Assembly: GCF_900129155.1 (NCBI RefSeq)
Contig: NZ_FQVF01000020.1
Coordinates: 1-64,000 of the forward strand
DNA: 64,000 nucleotides
Reading direction: 5' to 3'
From: Marinomonas polaris DSM 16579
GTDB lineage: Bacteria > Pseudomonadota > Gammaproteobacteria > Pseudomonadales > Marinomonadaceae
The position numbers were made by a program, and so were the translations under genes. The notes under the pieces are model-generated. The model searched no databases, was not told where the DNA came from, and saw only the letters and a program-made list of their open reading frames with translations. Positions 52,694 to 62,606 of this stretch are shown piece by piece (the first letter of the stretch is position 1; every line of letters begins with the position of its first letter).

Positions 52694-53203
52694 ATGTCTG
52701 AATTAGCGCCTATTAAAGAAAATGGGAAAGCCTTATCTGAATCGAAAAAAGGCGAGTTGTTACAGTATCTAACTTTTAAGCTGATTGACGAGACCTATGG
52801 TATTAACGTCATGCAGATTAAAGAAGTGCTACGGTATAGTGAAATCGCCCCAGTTCCAGGTGCGCCTTCTTATGTATTAGGCATTGTTAATTTACGTGGT
52901 AATGTCGTGACGGTAGTGGATACTCGAGTACGTTTTAGTTTGCCAGAGTGCACTATCACTGATGATACTCGGATCATTATTATCGAACACGATGGCGAGC
53001 AAGTTGGTTTGCTTGTTGATGCAGTCCAAGAAGTATTCTATTTATACCAGGGTGAGATTGAGCAAAGTCCTAGCGTTGGTAATGATGAAGCATTGAAGTT
53101 CATTCAAGGTGTTTATCAGAAAGAAGAAGAGTTGGTTATTTTACTTGAGCTTAACCGTATGTTTGAACGCAATGATGCACTTGGCATCGAAGCGATGAAT
53201 TAA
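52694..53203 (+). CDS. cheW: CheW-type chemotaxis coupling protein
   Basis: The 169-aa protein is a CheW domain: LTFKLIDETYGINVMQIKEVLRY, then VLGIVNLRGNVVTVVDTRVRF and VGLLVDAVQEVFYL. It couples chemoreceptors to CheA. It stands alone, with no che genes beside it, so it may be a second CheW of the organism. It is separated from gsk by a bidirectional terminator. Confidence 0.92.
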   Translation: MSELAPIKENGKALSESKKGELLQYLTFKLIDETYGINVMQIKEVLRYSEIAPVPGAPSYVLGIVNLRGNVVTVVDTRVRFSLPECTITDDTRIIIIEHDGEQVGLLVDAVQEVFYLYQGEIEQSPSVGNDEALKFIQGVYQKEEELVILLELNRMFERNDALGIEAMN

Positions 53204-53248
53204 ACCAACAGATTCTTTTTGAACGGCTCTTTTATTGAGTGAATATAG

Positions 53249-53279
53249 AAAAAACCATGCCGCCGCGCATGGTTTTTTT
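53249..53279. terminator. Bidirectional terminator between cheW and gsk
   Basis: AAAAAACCATGC-CGCCGC-GCATGGTTTTTTT serves both converging genes. It is followed by ATGCCTAAAA. Confidence 0.85.
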
Positions 53280-53318
53280 ATGCCTAAAATTATATTTTAT
53301 AGGCAGTGGTCTTGAAGC

Positions 53319-54617
53319 TTATCTTTCCCAATAAGCTTCTTCAAGGCTGTCTTCTCTTTCTGGTAATCCTCTGGATAAGCGAGACGCGTTTTGAGCAAGG
53401 ATTTCATAACTCACGCGGTTTGAATATTTGCAGATCTGTGCGAAAGAAGAATAGGCTAGAAATGGCGCCAAGTGTTTGCTGGAGTTTGGAATAACTTCTT
53501 TGTGAAAATGATTGGCAGAAATATCATGCAGTAAAGCCGATAGCGCGCCATCACCAGCGCCATTAGTGTTGCGGATTTTCTCTGGACCACCCATATACGG
53601 GTCTATATGAGAAAAAACTTTCACCGGTTGTTTGCACGCCTCGCGCAACATTGGGCGACTAAATTCCCAGCGGTTAAAATCTGCCAAACTACCAGATTTT
53701 ATCGGGTGTGTGGTTTCACGTCTTAGTTCATCATCAGTATGTCCGCATAAATACATGCCATCAGGGCCAGCGGTAAGCAGCACAATGTCTACATGCTCTA
53801 GAATTGCACTGGCGGCTTGTAATGGATCTGAGAAGCCCGTTAATGCTTCGGCTTCTAGTTCATTCATCGCTAGTACGTTGACGTATTTTTTAATCAGTTC
53901 GAGTAACTCTTCGCGATTATCTTCTACAAGGTGCTTGGTGCCTAATGTTAATACGGTTGGAACATGGTGCAGGTGAGCGTATTCCAAGGCTTTTAACATA
54001 GCTTGTTTAATCGGTTTGCCTTGGTGGCGCAATGGATAGGCGCATGTTACCAATGCTGCACTTCCTGCGATGATATGTTCGGGTATGTGATCGACGTCTA
54101 GTTCATCCATGTCACCGGGGGCGATAGCAAAAGTGCGTTCACCATCCGGTGTGATCAAGGTAATACCTCGGCCAATATCACCAGGTACGCCTTGTAAGTG
54201 ATTCATATCGACTTTGCTGCTGGTATGGCAGATATAATGGTAAGCTGGTGACCCTAAAGTGATGTTGGCTGACATAACACCAAGTAGTACAGATTTGTCA
54301 TCGGCTAATACAGAATAGTTATGAATGGTGTTGCCAATGGTGCCACCGGCAAAATGATCAGAGATACTATTTTGTGCTGTTAATTCGCTGTAAATAGCGG
54401 AGGCTGTATCAGCATCGACAAGATTTGATAAGCCTTTTTGGATATTAAATGTCTCTAAAAATTGATCAGAGACATTGGCGACCACGTCGACAATGGTTTC
54501 ATCCAAACCAACAATGTAAGTATCTTTATCGGGATGAACTTCCGATGTGGGCAAAACGGGCTTTGGTTGGGAAACTGGAAAGTAATGTTTAAGTTTGCGT
54601 CTGCCGGGAAACTTCAT
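53319..54617 (-). CDS. gsk: Inosine-guanosine kinase Gsk
   Basis: The 432-aa PfkB-family kinase closely follows E. coli Gsk (434 aa): the start MKFPGRRKLKHYFPV, GGTIGNTIHNYS at 91-102, a MNELEAEALTG block at 251-261, NTNGAGDGALSALLHD (GAGDG 353-357 holds the catalytic Asp) and the end RGLPEREDSLEEAYW. It phosphorylates inosine and guanosine for purine salvage. It is convergent with cheW. Confidence 0.95.
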   Translation of the reverse strand: MKFPGRRKLKHYFPVSQPKPVLPTSEVHPDKDTYIVGLDETIVDVVANVSDQFLETFNIQKGLSNLVDADTASAIYSELTAQNSISDHFAGGTIGNTIHNYSVLADDKSVLLGVMSANITLGSPAYHYICHTSSKVDMNHLQGVPGDIGRGITLITPDGERTFAIAPGDMDELDVDHIPEHIIAGSAALVTCAYPLRHQGKPIKQAMLKALEYAHLHHVPTVLTLGTKHLVEDNREELLELIKKYVNVLAMNELEAEALTGFSDPLQAASAILEHVDIVLLTAGPDGMYLCGHTDDELRRETTHPIKSGSLADFNRWEFSRPMLREACKQPVKVFSHIDPYMGGPEKIRNTNGAGDGALSALLHDISANHFHKEVIPNSSKHLAPFLAYSSFAQICKYSNRVSYEILAQNASRLSRGLPEREDSLEEAYWER

Positions 54618-54704
54618 ATTGGTGCTCGTGGGTAAGATAATTAAGCGAGTTTAGCAAAGAATTGACCGGTCGGGCAGGATGAGTTGTAAGAAAGTAAGGT
54701 GAAA

Positions 54705-55445
54705 ATGAACGAATCAGAGTTAGATCGTTATAGTCGTCAGTTATTATTACCCAATTTTGATATTCAAGGGCAACTCAACCTTGCCCAAGCGAAAGTCTTG
54801 GTCATTGGCTTGGGTGGATTGGGAAATATTGCTGCTACGTATTTGGCAACTTCCGGAGTTGGCTATTTGATTTTGGCTGACGGCGATCAATTAGAAAGCA
54901 GTAATTTGCCTCGCCAAGTGCTTTATGATGAAAGTCAGATTGGTTTAAACAAGGTTGATGCAGCGGCGAAACAAATCGCTCTTAAAAATCAAGCTGTCAA
55001 AGTGGAGGTTATCGCGCAAAAATTATCCGGTGATTCTCTATTAAACGCCGTAGAGCAAGCGGATGTGGTGTTGGACTGTACCGACAACTTTACTGCTAGA
55101 CAAGCCATCAACCGAGCTTGTTTGTCATTAAAAAAACCATTAGTTAGTGCGGCAGCAATTCGTTGGGAAGGGCAGTTGGTGAGCTTTTTATATCATCAGC
55201 ACTCAGCACCTTGTTACGAATGTTTATATCCGTCTTTGTCGGATCAGCAGTTAAGTTGTAATGAGAGTGGAATTGTCGCACCTGTTGTTGGCTTGTTAGG
55301 CGTCTATCAGGCACTTGAAGCCTTAAAGCTGGCAAGTGGCTGCGGAAAGGTCAAACATGGTGTATTAAGGCTGTTCGATGGTTTTGAAGGGGAGTGGCGT
55401 GAGATGCGTTTAACTCAAGATCCAGAGTGTTTGGCTTGTTCGTAG
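54705..55445 (+). CDS. moeB: MoeB/ThiF-type E1-like adenylyltransferase
   Basis: The protein (about 246 aa) has the Rossmann VIGLGGLGN (about 30-38), the catalytic R-Q and DCTDNF segments, and paired Cys (CYEC and C-L-A-C at the end) for zinc. MoeB and ThiF adenylate the C-terminal glycine of a sulphur carrier (MoaD or ThiS). The sequence cannot decide which, and no moa or thi gene lies beside it. ATG 54705 is preferred, with AAGG upstream; GTG 54699 would add two residues. Confidence 0.85.
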   Translation: MNESELDRYSRQLLLPNFDIQGQLNLAQAKVLVIGLGGLGNIAATYLATSGVGYLILADGDQLESSNLPRQVLYDESQIGLNKVDAAAKQIALKNQAVKVEVIAQKLSGDSLLNAVEQADVVLDCTDNFTARQAINRACLSLKKPLVSAAAIRWEGQLVSFLYHQHSAPCYECLYPSLSDQQLSCNESGIVAPVVGLLGVYQALEALKLASGCGKVKHGVLRLFDGFEGEWREMRLTQDPECLACS

Positions 55446-55512
55446 GAAGCTGGTGTGATGGTTAAAATTAGCTCTACGCTTGAAAACTGATAGATAGCCC
55501 CTATTTTAGTAA

Positions 55513-56574
<1,062 letters not shown>

Positions 56575-56649
56575 GCAAGTTAGGAATGAGGTGATATGTT
56601 CAATACGTTGTACATAAGCCTTAAACTTTGTTGAATTAGTGTCATAAAC

Positions 56650-56679
56650 AAAAAAACCGATTCTAGGATCGGTTTTTTT
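56650..56679. terminator. Bidirectional terminator between trxB and ppa
   Basis: AAAAAACCGAT-TCTAGG-ATCGGTTTTTTT ends both genes and is followed by ATGCCTA. Confidence 0.85.
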
Positions 56680-56707
56680 ATGCCTATGGTAATTCGTGTT
56701 AAGCGAA

Positions 56708-57238
56708 TTACTGAGCGTTGTAAGCTTCGATGCCTTCAACGATGGCTTTTTTCGCTTCTTCTGCGTTCGCCCAGCCTTCTACTTTTACCCACTTACCTTT
56801 TTCAAGGGTTTTGTAGTTTTCGAAGAAATGTTCGATTTGATCACGTAGCAATTGTGGAATGTCGTTCACATCTTGGATATGACCGTATTCTTTACTTAGT
56901 TTTTCGTGAGGAACGGCAACCAATTTAGCGTCCATACCCGCTTCGTCAGACATGTTCAGTACGCCAACCGGACGGCAGCGAATAACAGAACCTGGTACAA
57001 CTGGGTAAGGCGTAATAACCAATACGTCAACTGGGTCACCGTCATCAGCTAAAGTGTTGTTCACGTAACCGTAGTTTGCAGGGTAAAACATAGGAGCCGT
57101 CATGAAGCGGTCAACAACAAGCGCGTCCATGTCTTTATCAACTTCGTATTTTACTGGGTTCGCTTGTGCTGGAATTTCGATGATAACGTTGATGTCGTTT
57201 GGTGCATCTTTGCCGGCAGGTATTTTGCTATAGCTCAT
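56708..57238 (-). CDS. ppa: Inorganic pyrophosphatase
   Basis: The 176-aa family I enzyme begins [16 protein letters not shown] at 57238; the in-frame ATG 15 bases upstream lacks the family start and a good ribosome site. Metal-binding Asp residues lie in [10 protein letters not shown], with further family blocks [10 protein letters not shown] and KWVKVEGW. It hydrolyses pyrophosphate and drives biosynthesis. The length equals E. coli Ppa. Confidence 0.95.
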   Translation of the reverse strand: MSYSKIPAGKDAPNDINVIIEIPAQANPVKYEVDKDMDALVVDRFMTAPMFYPANYGYVNNTLADDGDPVDVLVITPYPVVPGSVIRCRPVGVLNMSDEAGMDAKLVAVPHEKLSKEYGHIQDVNDIPQLLRDQIEHFFENYKTLEKGKWVKVEGWANAEEAKKAIVEGIEAYNAQ

Positions 57239-57446
57239 TATTATTTCTTCCAATGTATTAAATATGGGCGATATTATAAAAGCTAGACAGCTTCTATGCT
57301 AGTTGTGGAACGCATCCTTTCGTAATATTCGCTATTCAGATCGAATTAAATGAGTAAAAATAGCCTTAAAATGCGTTAACTTATTGCTTTCTTTCTGAAT
57401 TTAGCTAGTCTTACACAGTGATCAAATTATAGTCGCGAGGACAGTA

Positions 57447-57755
57447 ATGACAAAATCTGAGCTGATAGAGCTGCTAATCGATCAGCAATCCCATTTACCA
57501 GTAAAAGATGTTGAGCAAGCAATCAAAGCAATGCTTGAACATATGTCTGATTCTTTGGCAAATGGTGAGCGCATTGAGATACGAGGCTTTGGTAGTTTTT
57601 CTCTACATTATCGAGCACCTAGAATAGGCCGAAACCCTAAAACTGGGGAGTCTGTTGAGTTGAGCGCGAAATATGTACCTCATTTTAAACCAGGTAAAGA
57701 GTTGAGAGAGTTAGTCAACCTACCTGAAGACAATGAGATCAACGAACTTAACTAA
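57447..57755 (+). CDS. ihfB: Integration host factor subunit beta
   Basis: The 102-aa protein begins [26 protein letters not shown] and contains the DNA-binding [12 protein letters not shown] arm. IHF bends DNA by about 160 degrees and also serves in phage lambda integration, so it is a host partner for prophages. The chain is a few residues longer than E. coli IhfB. It lies directly upstream of lapA-lapB-pyrF as in other gammaproteobacteria. Confidence 0.95.
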   Translation: MTKSELIELLIDQQSHLPVKDVEQAIKAMLEHMSDSLANGERIEIRGFGSFSLHYRAPRIGRNPKTGESVELSAKYVPHFKPGKELRELVNLPEDNEINELN

Positions 57756-57829
57756 TTTACGTCTTATGCCTCGAAATCTATGAGCTATCACGGCATAATA
57801 ACGCCATTCTATTTTTGGTAGGTTGTTTT

Positions 57830-58153
57830 ATGCTTAAATGGCTGAAAAGAGTTACTTATACAGTACTCATTGTTTTCTTTCTCGCCGTGGGTGTGTTTTT
57901 TGCCATCCGTAATCCACAACTTATTCCCCTTGATCTTGTTTTTTGGCAAGGTCCCGAACTAAGCGTCGCTCTTTATGTCATTTTATCTTTTACCGTAGGA
58001 GCTTGTGTGGCTCTTTTAGTCAGCTCTATTGCGTATTTGCGTAGTGAACGCCAGATTAGGGTGTTGACTCGTAAATACGAAAAAGCACGAGATGAAGTGG
58101 ATGCCTTGCGTAAAGCCTCTATTGCTAAAGAGCTTTCTGTTGGGAAGGAGTAA
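57830..58153 (+). CDS. lapA: LapA (lipopolysaccharide assembly protein A)
   Basis: The 107-aa protein starts at ATG 57830 (MLKWLKRVTYTVLIVFFLAVGVFFAIRNPQ) and has two membrane segments and a cytoplasmic basic tail (ERQIRVLTRKYEKARDEVDALRK). It is the small partner of LapB in controlling LpxC and lipopolysaccharide synthesis. LapB begins six bases after its stop. Confidence 0.88.
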   Translation: MLKWLKRVTYTVLIVFFLAVGVFFAIRNPQLIPLDLVFWQGPELSVALYVILSFTVGACVALLVSSIAYLRSERQIRVLTRKYEKARDEVDALRKASIAKELSVGKE

Positions 58154-58158
58154 TTGAG

Positions 58159-59337
58159 TTGACCGAAATTGGGTTGTTTTTGGTTCTTTTTGTCGCGCTC
58201 TTCGTTGGCTGGGCAATGGGGCGTAAAAATCCGACCAAGAAAAATAAGCAGGTTAAGAAAAATATTCCGACGGATTATTTTCGTGGCCTCAATCATTTAC
58301 TTAACGATCAACACTCAGAGGCTATTGATGCTTTTGTTGATTCCTTAGAAGTTAACTCTGATACTTTTGATATTCATCTCACACTAGGCAATTTATTTCG
58401 TAAAAAAGGCGAAATACAAAAAGCGATTAACATCCATCAAAACTTACTTGCTCGCCCCGAAATATCCCAGCGTGAAATGCGTATGGTGCAATTGGAATTG
58501 GCCAGTGACTTTATGTCGGCAGGTTTGTTGGATAGAGCGGGTCGCCTGTTATTAAATATGGCGTCCACATCACGGAAAAGTGAGTTTCAACCTAAAATAC
58601 TTACCTTGCTCGTGGATCTTTATGAATTTGAGCAAAGCTGGGATAAGGCTATTCAAATCGGTTCTGAATTGATAAAAGAAACGCCAACCAAAAAAGAGAT
58701 TAAGCGCTTGGCACATTTTCATTGTGAAATGGCGCAAGAACTCCAAAAGAAAGAGCAATGGAAGCAGGCCTTCCAACATTATAAAGATGCTTTAGATGTA
58801 GATTCTAGTTGTGTTCGAGCGAGTATTGGCGCTGCCGATGTATTAAATAGTCAGGGCCGTTATCGTGATGCGATTAAAGAGCTAAAGCATGCTGCGGAGC
58901 AAGATCCAGAATTCATTTCAATCATTATCCCCAAGTTAAAAGAGTGTTATCAAAAGGTATGGGGTAGTGGTGGATATATTAAATTTCTACAAGAACAGAA
59001 CCAGAAAAAACCTTCTACAGCGTTGATTATGGCGCTTGTCCAGCATTATATGGAAACAGATAAAGATTATGCTGAAATGTTTTTGGTTGAGCAGTTAAGG
59101 CAGCACCCCACAATTAAAGGCTTTAAAGAGCTAATTAGCTTGCAGCTTGCAGATTCTCAAGGGTACAACCAGCAACATCTGGTGGTTCTATTTGAGCTTA
59201 TTGATCAGTTGGTTCAAGCAAAACACAAATATCAATGCCGTCAGTGCGGCTTTCCAGGCCATCAATTGCATTGGCAGTGTCCAAGTTGTAAAAATTGGGG
59301 CGTGGTGAAGCCGATTCATGGATTGGAAGGCGAATAA
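58159..59337 (+). CDS. lapB: LapB (YciM) lipopolysaccharide assembly protein
   Basis: The 392-aa protein has an N-terminal membrane helix (about 3-20), TPR-type helix repeats (about 60-330) and a C-terminal rubredoxin-like zinc site (CRQCGFPGHQLHWQCPSCKNWG). It guides LpxC to FtsH for degradation. A TTG start at 58159 with AAGGAG nine bases upstream is used. Coupled with lapA. Confidence 0.92.
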   Translation: MTEIGLFLVLFVALFVGWAMGRKNPTKKNKQVKKNIPTDYFRGLNHLLNDQHSEAIDAFVDSLEVNSDTFDIHLTLGNLFRKKGEIQKAINIHQNLLARPEISQREMRMVQLELASDFMSAGLLDRAGRLLLNMASTSRKSEFQPKILTLLVDLYEFEQSWDKAIQIGSELIKETPTKKEIKRLAHFHCEMAQELQKKEQWKQAFQHYKDALDVDSSCVRASIGAADVLNSQGRYRDAIKELKHAAEQDPEFISIIIPKLKECYQKVWGSGGYIKFLQEQNQKKPSTALIMALVQHYMETDKDYAEMFLVEQLRQHPTIKGFKELISLQLADSQGYNQQHLVVLFELIDQLVQAKHKYQCRQCGFPGHQLHWQCPSCKNWGVVKPIHGLEGE

Positions 59338-59396
59338 AACCACCTGAGCATTTTGACACTTATAAACGATAGAAACTGAAAGAAAGAGGACACTGA

Positions 59397-60104
59397 ATGA
59401 GCTGCCAATCCCCTATAGTGGTTGCCCTAGATTATCCAACCATGGCGCAATCTATTGAGATGGCTAAACGACTTGACCCTGAACAATGTCGAGTTAAAGT
59501 CGGCAAAGAGCTATTTACAACAGCTGGTCCTGTGATTTTGGATGAACTGCATAAATTAGGATTCGAGATTTTTCTAGATCTTAAATTTCATGATATTCCC
59601 AATACGGTTGCCAATGCTGTTAGTGTGGCGGCAAGGGCTGGTGTTTGGATGGTAAACGTACATGCCTCTGGTGGTCGCCGAATGATGGAGGCCTCTGCTA
59701 ATGCGTTACAACAACTGCCTGATAATAAAACCTTGCTGATCGCGGTGACGGTACTGACCAGTATGGATCAAAGCGACCTTATAGAAATAGGTATAGATTC
59801 AACCCCTGAGCAACATGTAAAACGTCTTGCTGCATTAGCAAAATCATCAGGAATGGATGGTGTGGTTTGCTCTGCACAAGAATCCAGTATGTTGTCAGCA
59901 GATCTAGGTAAAGACCTTGTTTTAGTAACTCCAGGTATTCGTCCTGCTGGTTCTGATCAAGGCGATCAGAAACGCATCATGACACCAGCTGAAGCAATGG
60001 CAGCTGGTAGTCATTACCTTGTAATGGGGCGTCCTATTACACAGGCGAATGATCCTATTGCGGTATTAACTCAGGCAAATGCTGATTTGGGCTTGATGAC
60101 ATAA
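59397..60104 (+). CDS. pyrF: Orotidine 5'-phosphate decarboxylase
   Basis: The 235-aa TIM barrel has the active-site block [11 protein letters not shown] (Asp and Lys), GVDGVVCSA-type barrel segments and [14 protein letters not shown] at the end. It makes UMP in pyrimidine synthesis. AGGACAC lies before the ATG, and it ends before a long hairpin terminator. Confidence 0.95.
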   Translation: MSCQSPIVVALDYPTMAQSIEMAKRLDPEQCRVKVGKELFTTAGPVILDELHKLGFEIFLDLKFHDIPNTVANAVSVAARAGVWMVNVHASGGRRMMEASANALQQLPDNKTLLIAVTVLTSMDQSDLIEIGIDSTPEQHVKRLAALAKSSGMDGVVCSAQESSMLSADLGKDLVLVTPGIRPAGSDQGDQKRIMTPAEAMAAGSHYLVMGRPITQANDPIAVLTQANADLGLMT

Positions 60105-60150
60105 ATTGCTCGCCTTGAGCCTTGAAGTCTGGTTAAAAACCTTTTACTCT

Positions 60151-60199
60151 AAAACCACTTACTTGTTTCAGCTCTTGTTGACGCAGTAAGTGGTTTTTT
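60151..60199 (+). terminator. Long-loop terminator after pyrF
   Basis: AAAACCACTTAC (60151-60162) pairs with GTAAGTGGTTTT (60186-60197) around a 23-base loop and runs on into T's. Confidence 0.8.
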
Positions 60200-60251
60200 A
60201 TTGGCAAGATGCCATCTTCTGTTTTTAAAAGAATTTGAAAAGGATTTTTCT

Positions 60252-60566
60252 ATGACGAATTTCAAACGTATTTTATGTGTTTGTGCTGCTCGCTCACTTC
60301 TTGTTATCTCTCTGGCTTTTATGCCTTTCTCGCTTTTCGCTGCAACCCCTTTGGATATAAATACCGCAACTGCTACCCAGTTTTCTGCGGTGATGTCTGG
60401 TGTTGGGATTAAAAAAGCGGAGGCAATTATTGCTTATCGTGAGGCTAATGGCGGCTTCGATTCCGTTGATCAATTAGCTCAGGTTAAAGGTATTGGCGAT
60501 GCGCTTTTGGCCCGCAACAGGGATTTACTTCAAGTCGTGGCAACCGGTGAAAGTTCGAAAAATTAG
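60252..60566 (+). CDS. ComEA-like helix-hairpin-helix DNA-binding protein
   Basis: The 105-aa protein has a signal peptide (about 1-32, ending FSLFA) and a helix-hairpin-helix domain (about 36-96, DINTATATQFSAVMSGVGIKKAEAIIAYREANGGF ... VKGIGDALLARN). It resembles the DNA-binding ComEA of competence and its periplasmic relatives. AGGA lies ahead of ATG 60252. It should bind DNA in the periplasm and could help DNA uptake. Confidence 0.88.
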   Translation: MTNFKRILCVCAARSLLVISLAFMPFSLFAATPLDINTATATQFSAVMSGVGIKKAEAIIAYREANGGFDSVDQLAQVKGIGDALLARNRDLLQVVATGESSKN

Positions 60567-60584
60567 CTTTATTTAGATAACTGA

Positions 60585-60614
60585 AAACAAGCGGATTATG
60601 CGTCCGCTTGTTTT
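60585..60614. terminator. Bidirectional terminator overlapping the sulP end
   Basis: AAAACAAGCGGA-TTATGCG-TCCGCTTGTTTT ends the ComEA-like gene, and its bases include the stop codon of the converging sulP gene. Confidence 0.75.
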
Positions 60615-62320
60615 ATTGTTAAGGCTTTAATGGCTTGATGTTGAGTTAAAAAGACTTGTCCACTCAGGTTTTCTATTAGGCTAGAGTCCGTTAGCTTATC
60701 CATTACGGGGCCTTTAATTTCTGAAAAATGCAGCATTACGCCAGCGGATTTCAATCTATCGTCAATGGTTTCTAAACTATCTAATGCACTGGCATCTATC
60801 ATATTGACCGCGTTGCACATCAGAATGAGATGTTTGATATCTTTATGTCTTGATATTAGCGTCAACACGTAATCTTCTAGCACTCGGGCGTTGGCAAAGA
60901 AGAGGTTTTCATCAATTCGAATGGTGACTATTTCTGGGTCTGTTTCGACATCAAAGCGATTCACATTACGAAAGTGTTCTGTTCCTGGAAGGCGACCAAC
61001 CACGGCAATATGTGGATGGCTAGTGTGCCAAAGAAAGAACAAGAGTGATAACGAAACCCCAACGATTATTCCTGTTTCCATACCAATAAATAGTACGACA
61101 AAGAAGGTTGCTAACAAGCCGAGTGCTTCTTGTTTAGAGAAACGATAGAGTCTTAAGAAGTCTTTAAAATCGATAAGCTGCAAAATAGAGATAGTAATGC
61201 TGCTTGCTAATACCGCTGTTGGAAGATAGTAAAAAAGCGGTGTAAAAAATAGCAAAGTTATAAGCATTAATAATCCGGTTAATATGCCTGTCATTGGGGT
61301 TTTCGCTCCGGCACTGACATTGACCACCGACCTTGAAAACCCACCTGTTACTGGGAAAGATGCACTAAATGCTGCGGCTAAGTTCGCCAACCCCAATCCG
61401 ACCAGCTCTTGGTTTGGATTAATATCTTGTTTACGCTTTGCCGCAAAAGATTGAGCAACAGAAACAGACCCAACGAAGCCCACAATGCTGATTAGAAAAG
61501 CCCCCGGTAACAGATCAATCATGGTATCTAAAGTAAAATTTTCAAAAGGTATCGTGGGTAAACTATTGCTTATATCGCCAACGATTTTGATACCGAGTGA
61601 GTCTAGAGAAAATACTGCAACGCAGCTTGTTGTTGCAACGACAACGATTACAGGGCCTGCTTTGCCCAACATGCTAGCGGTATTTTTCGCTAACCCAAGT
61701 TTGCTAAGAACAGGTGTTAAATAGCGTTTTAGTAGTATTAAAAGAGTGATGGAAATCGCACTTAAAATGACAGTGGGTAGATTGATGTCTTTGCTATGCA
61801 GCATCATACTTTTCGCTAGCTCGATTAGATTGTTGCCATGGGCTTGAACACCGATTAAGTGCTTGAACTGGCCAACAGCAATTAAAATTGCAGAAGCACT
61901 AATAAAACCGGAAATAACCGGATGACTTAATAAGTTAGATAGAAAGCCCATTTTTAACAGGCTCATCAAAATCAAAAAAACACCGGATAGAAACGCCAAC
62001 ATCATTGCGATAGCTGCATAATTTTCACTTCCAGGTAGTGCGAATGGCATTGCGATGGTCGCGGTCATCATTGAGGTAATGGCGACTGGGCCAACAGCAA
62101 GTGTGCGGCTAGTTCCAAAAAGGGAGTACAAAATAGCAGGAATGATTCCTGCGTAGAGGCCAACCACGGCGGGTAGCCCTGCAAGCAAGGCGTAACCCAT
62201 GCTTTGTGGAATTAACAAAATGGTGGCTATCAAACTGGCCATCGCATCTGTTTGCATGTCTTCTCGTGAATAGCCTTTAAGCCAAGCCATTGCTGGAAAG
62301 TATTTTTCCAATTTAGTCAT
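60596..62320 (-). CDS. SulP family anion transporter
   Basis: The 574-aa protein has 12-14 membrane segments in the N-terminal 440 residues (LIATILLIPQSMGYALLAGLPAVVGLYAGIIPAILYSLFGTSRTLAVGPVAI) and a C-terminal STAS domain (about 455-560, IRIDENLFFANARVLEDYVL). SulP proteins move sulphate, bicarbonate or other anions. The substrate cannot be read from the sequence. Confidence 0.92.
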   Translation of the reverse strand: MTKLEKYFPAMAWLKGYSREDMQTDAMASLIATILLIPQSMGYALLAGLPAVVGLYAGIIPAILYSLFGTSRTLAVGPVAITSMMTATIAMPFALPGSENYAAIAMMLAFLSGVFLILMSLLKMGFLSNLLSHPVISGFISASAILIAVGQFKHLIGVQAHGNNLIELAKSMMLHSKDINLPTVILSAISITLLILLKRYLTPVLSKLGLAKNTASMLGKAGPVIVVVATTSCVAVFSLDSLGIKIVGDISNSLPTIPFENFTLDTMIDLLPGAFLISIVGFVGSVSVAQSFAAKRKQDINPNQELVGLGLANLAAAFSASFPVTGGFSRSVVNVSAGAKTPMTGILTGLLMLITLLFFTPLFYYLPTAVLASSITISILQLIDFKDFLRLYRFSKQEALGLLATFFVVLFIGMETGIIVGVSLSLLFFLWHTSHPHIAVVGRLPGTEHFRNVNRFDVETDPEIVTIRIDENLFFANARVLEDYVLTLISRHKDIKHLILMCNAVNMIDASALDSLETIDDRLKSAGVMLHFSEIKGPVMDKLTDSSLIENLSGQVFLTQHQAIKALTIKQADA

Positions 62321-62606
62321 TTTACTCGCTTAAAAATATTTTGGTTGAGTGCTTTGTAATCATGACACATAAAAATGCATGCCTAATTCCCTAGTGCTAA
62401 TATTTTTGAATGAATTAGTTTAGGTTATAAGAATATTTCATTATGTTATATATGGTGGCGAAATTGGTAAAGTCTAATCTTGATAGTTTTCTTCTTTGAG
62501 ATAGATATTGCTGGAATCAAACTGTTATGAGTGATTGAAATACCAGACGTCTCTAGCAAAATTTGGTAATCTATTAAGTCGATTGTAAAGCTAAGGGAAA
62601 ATATCC

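Noticed and set aside
62321..62606. LexA (SOS) box before uvrB
   Set aside because: No CTG-N10-CAG site of good quality was found in the gap, so SOS control is not claimed.
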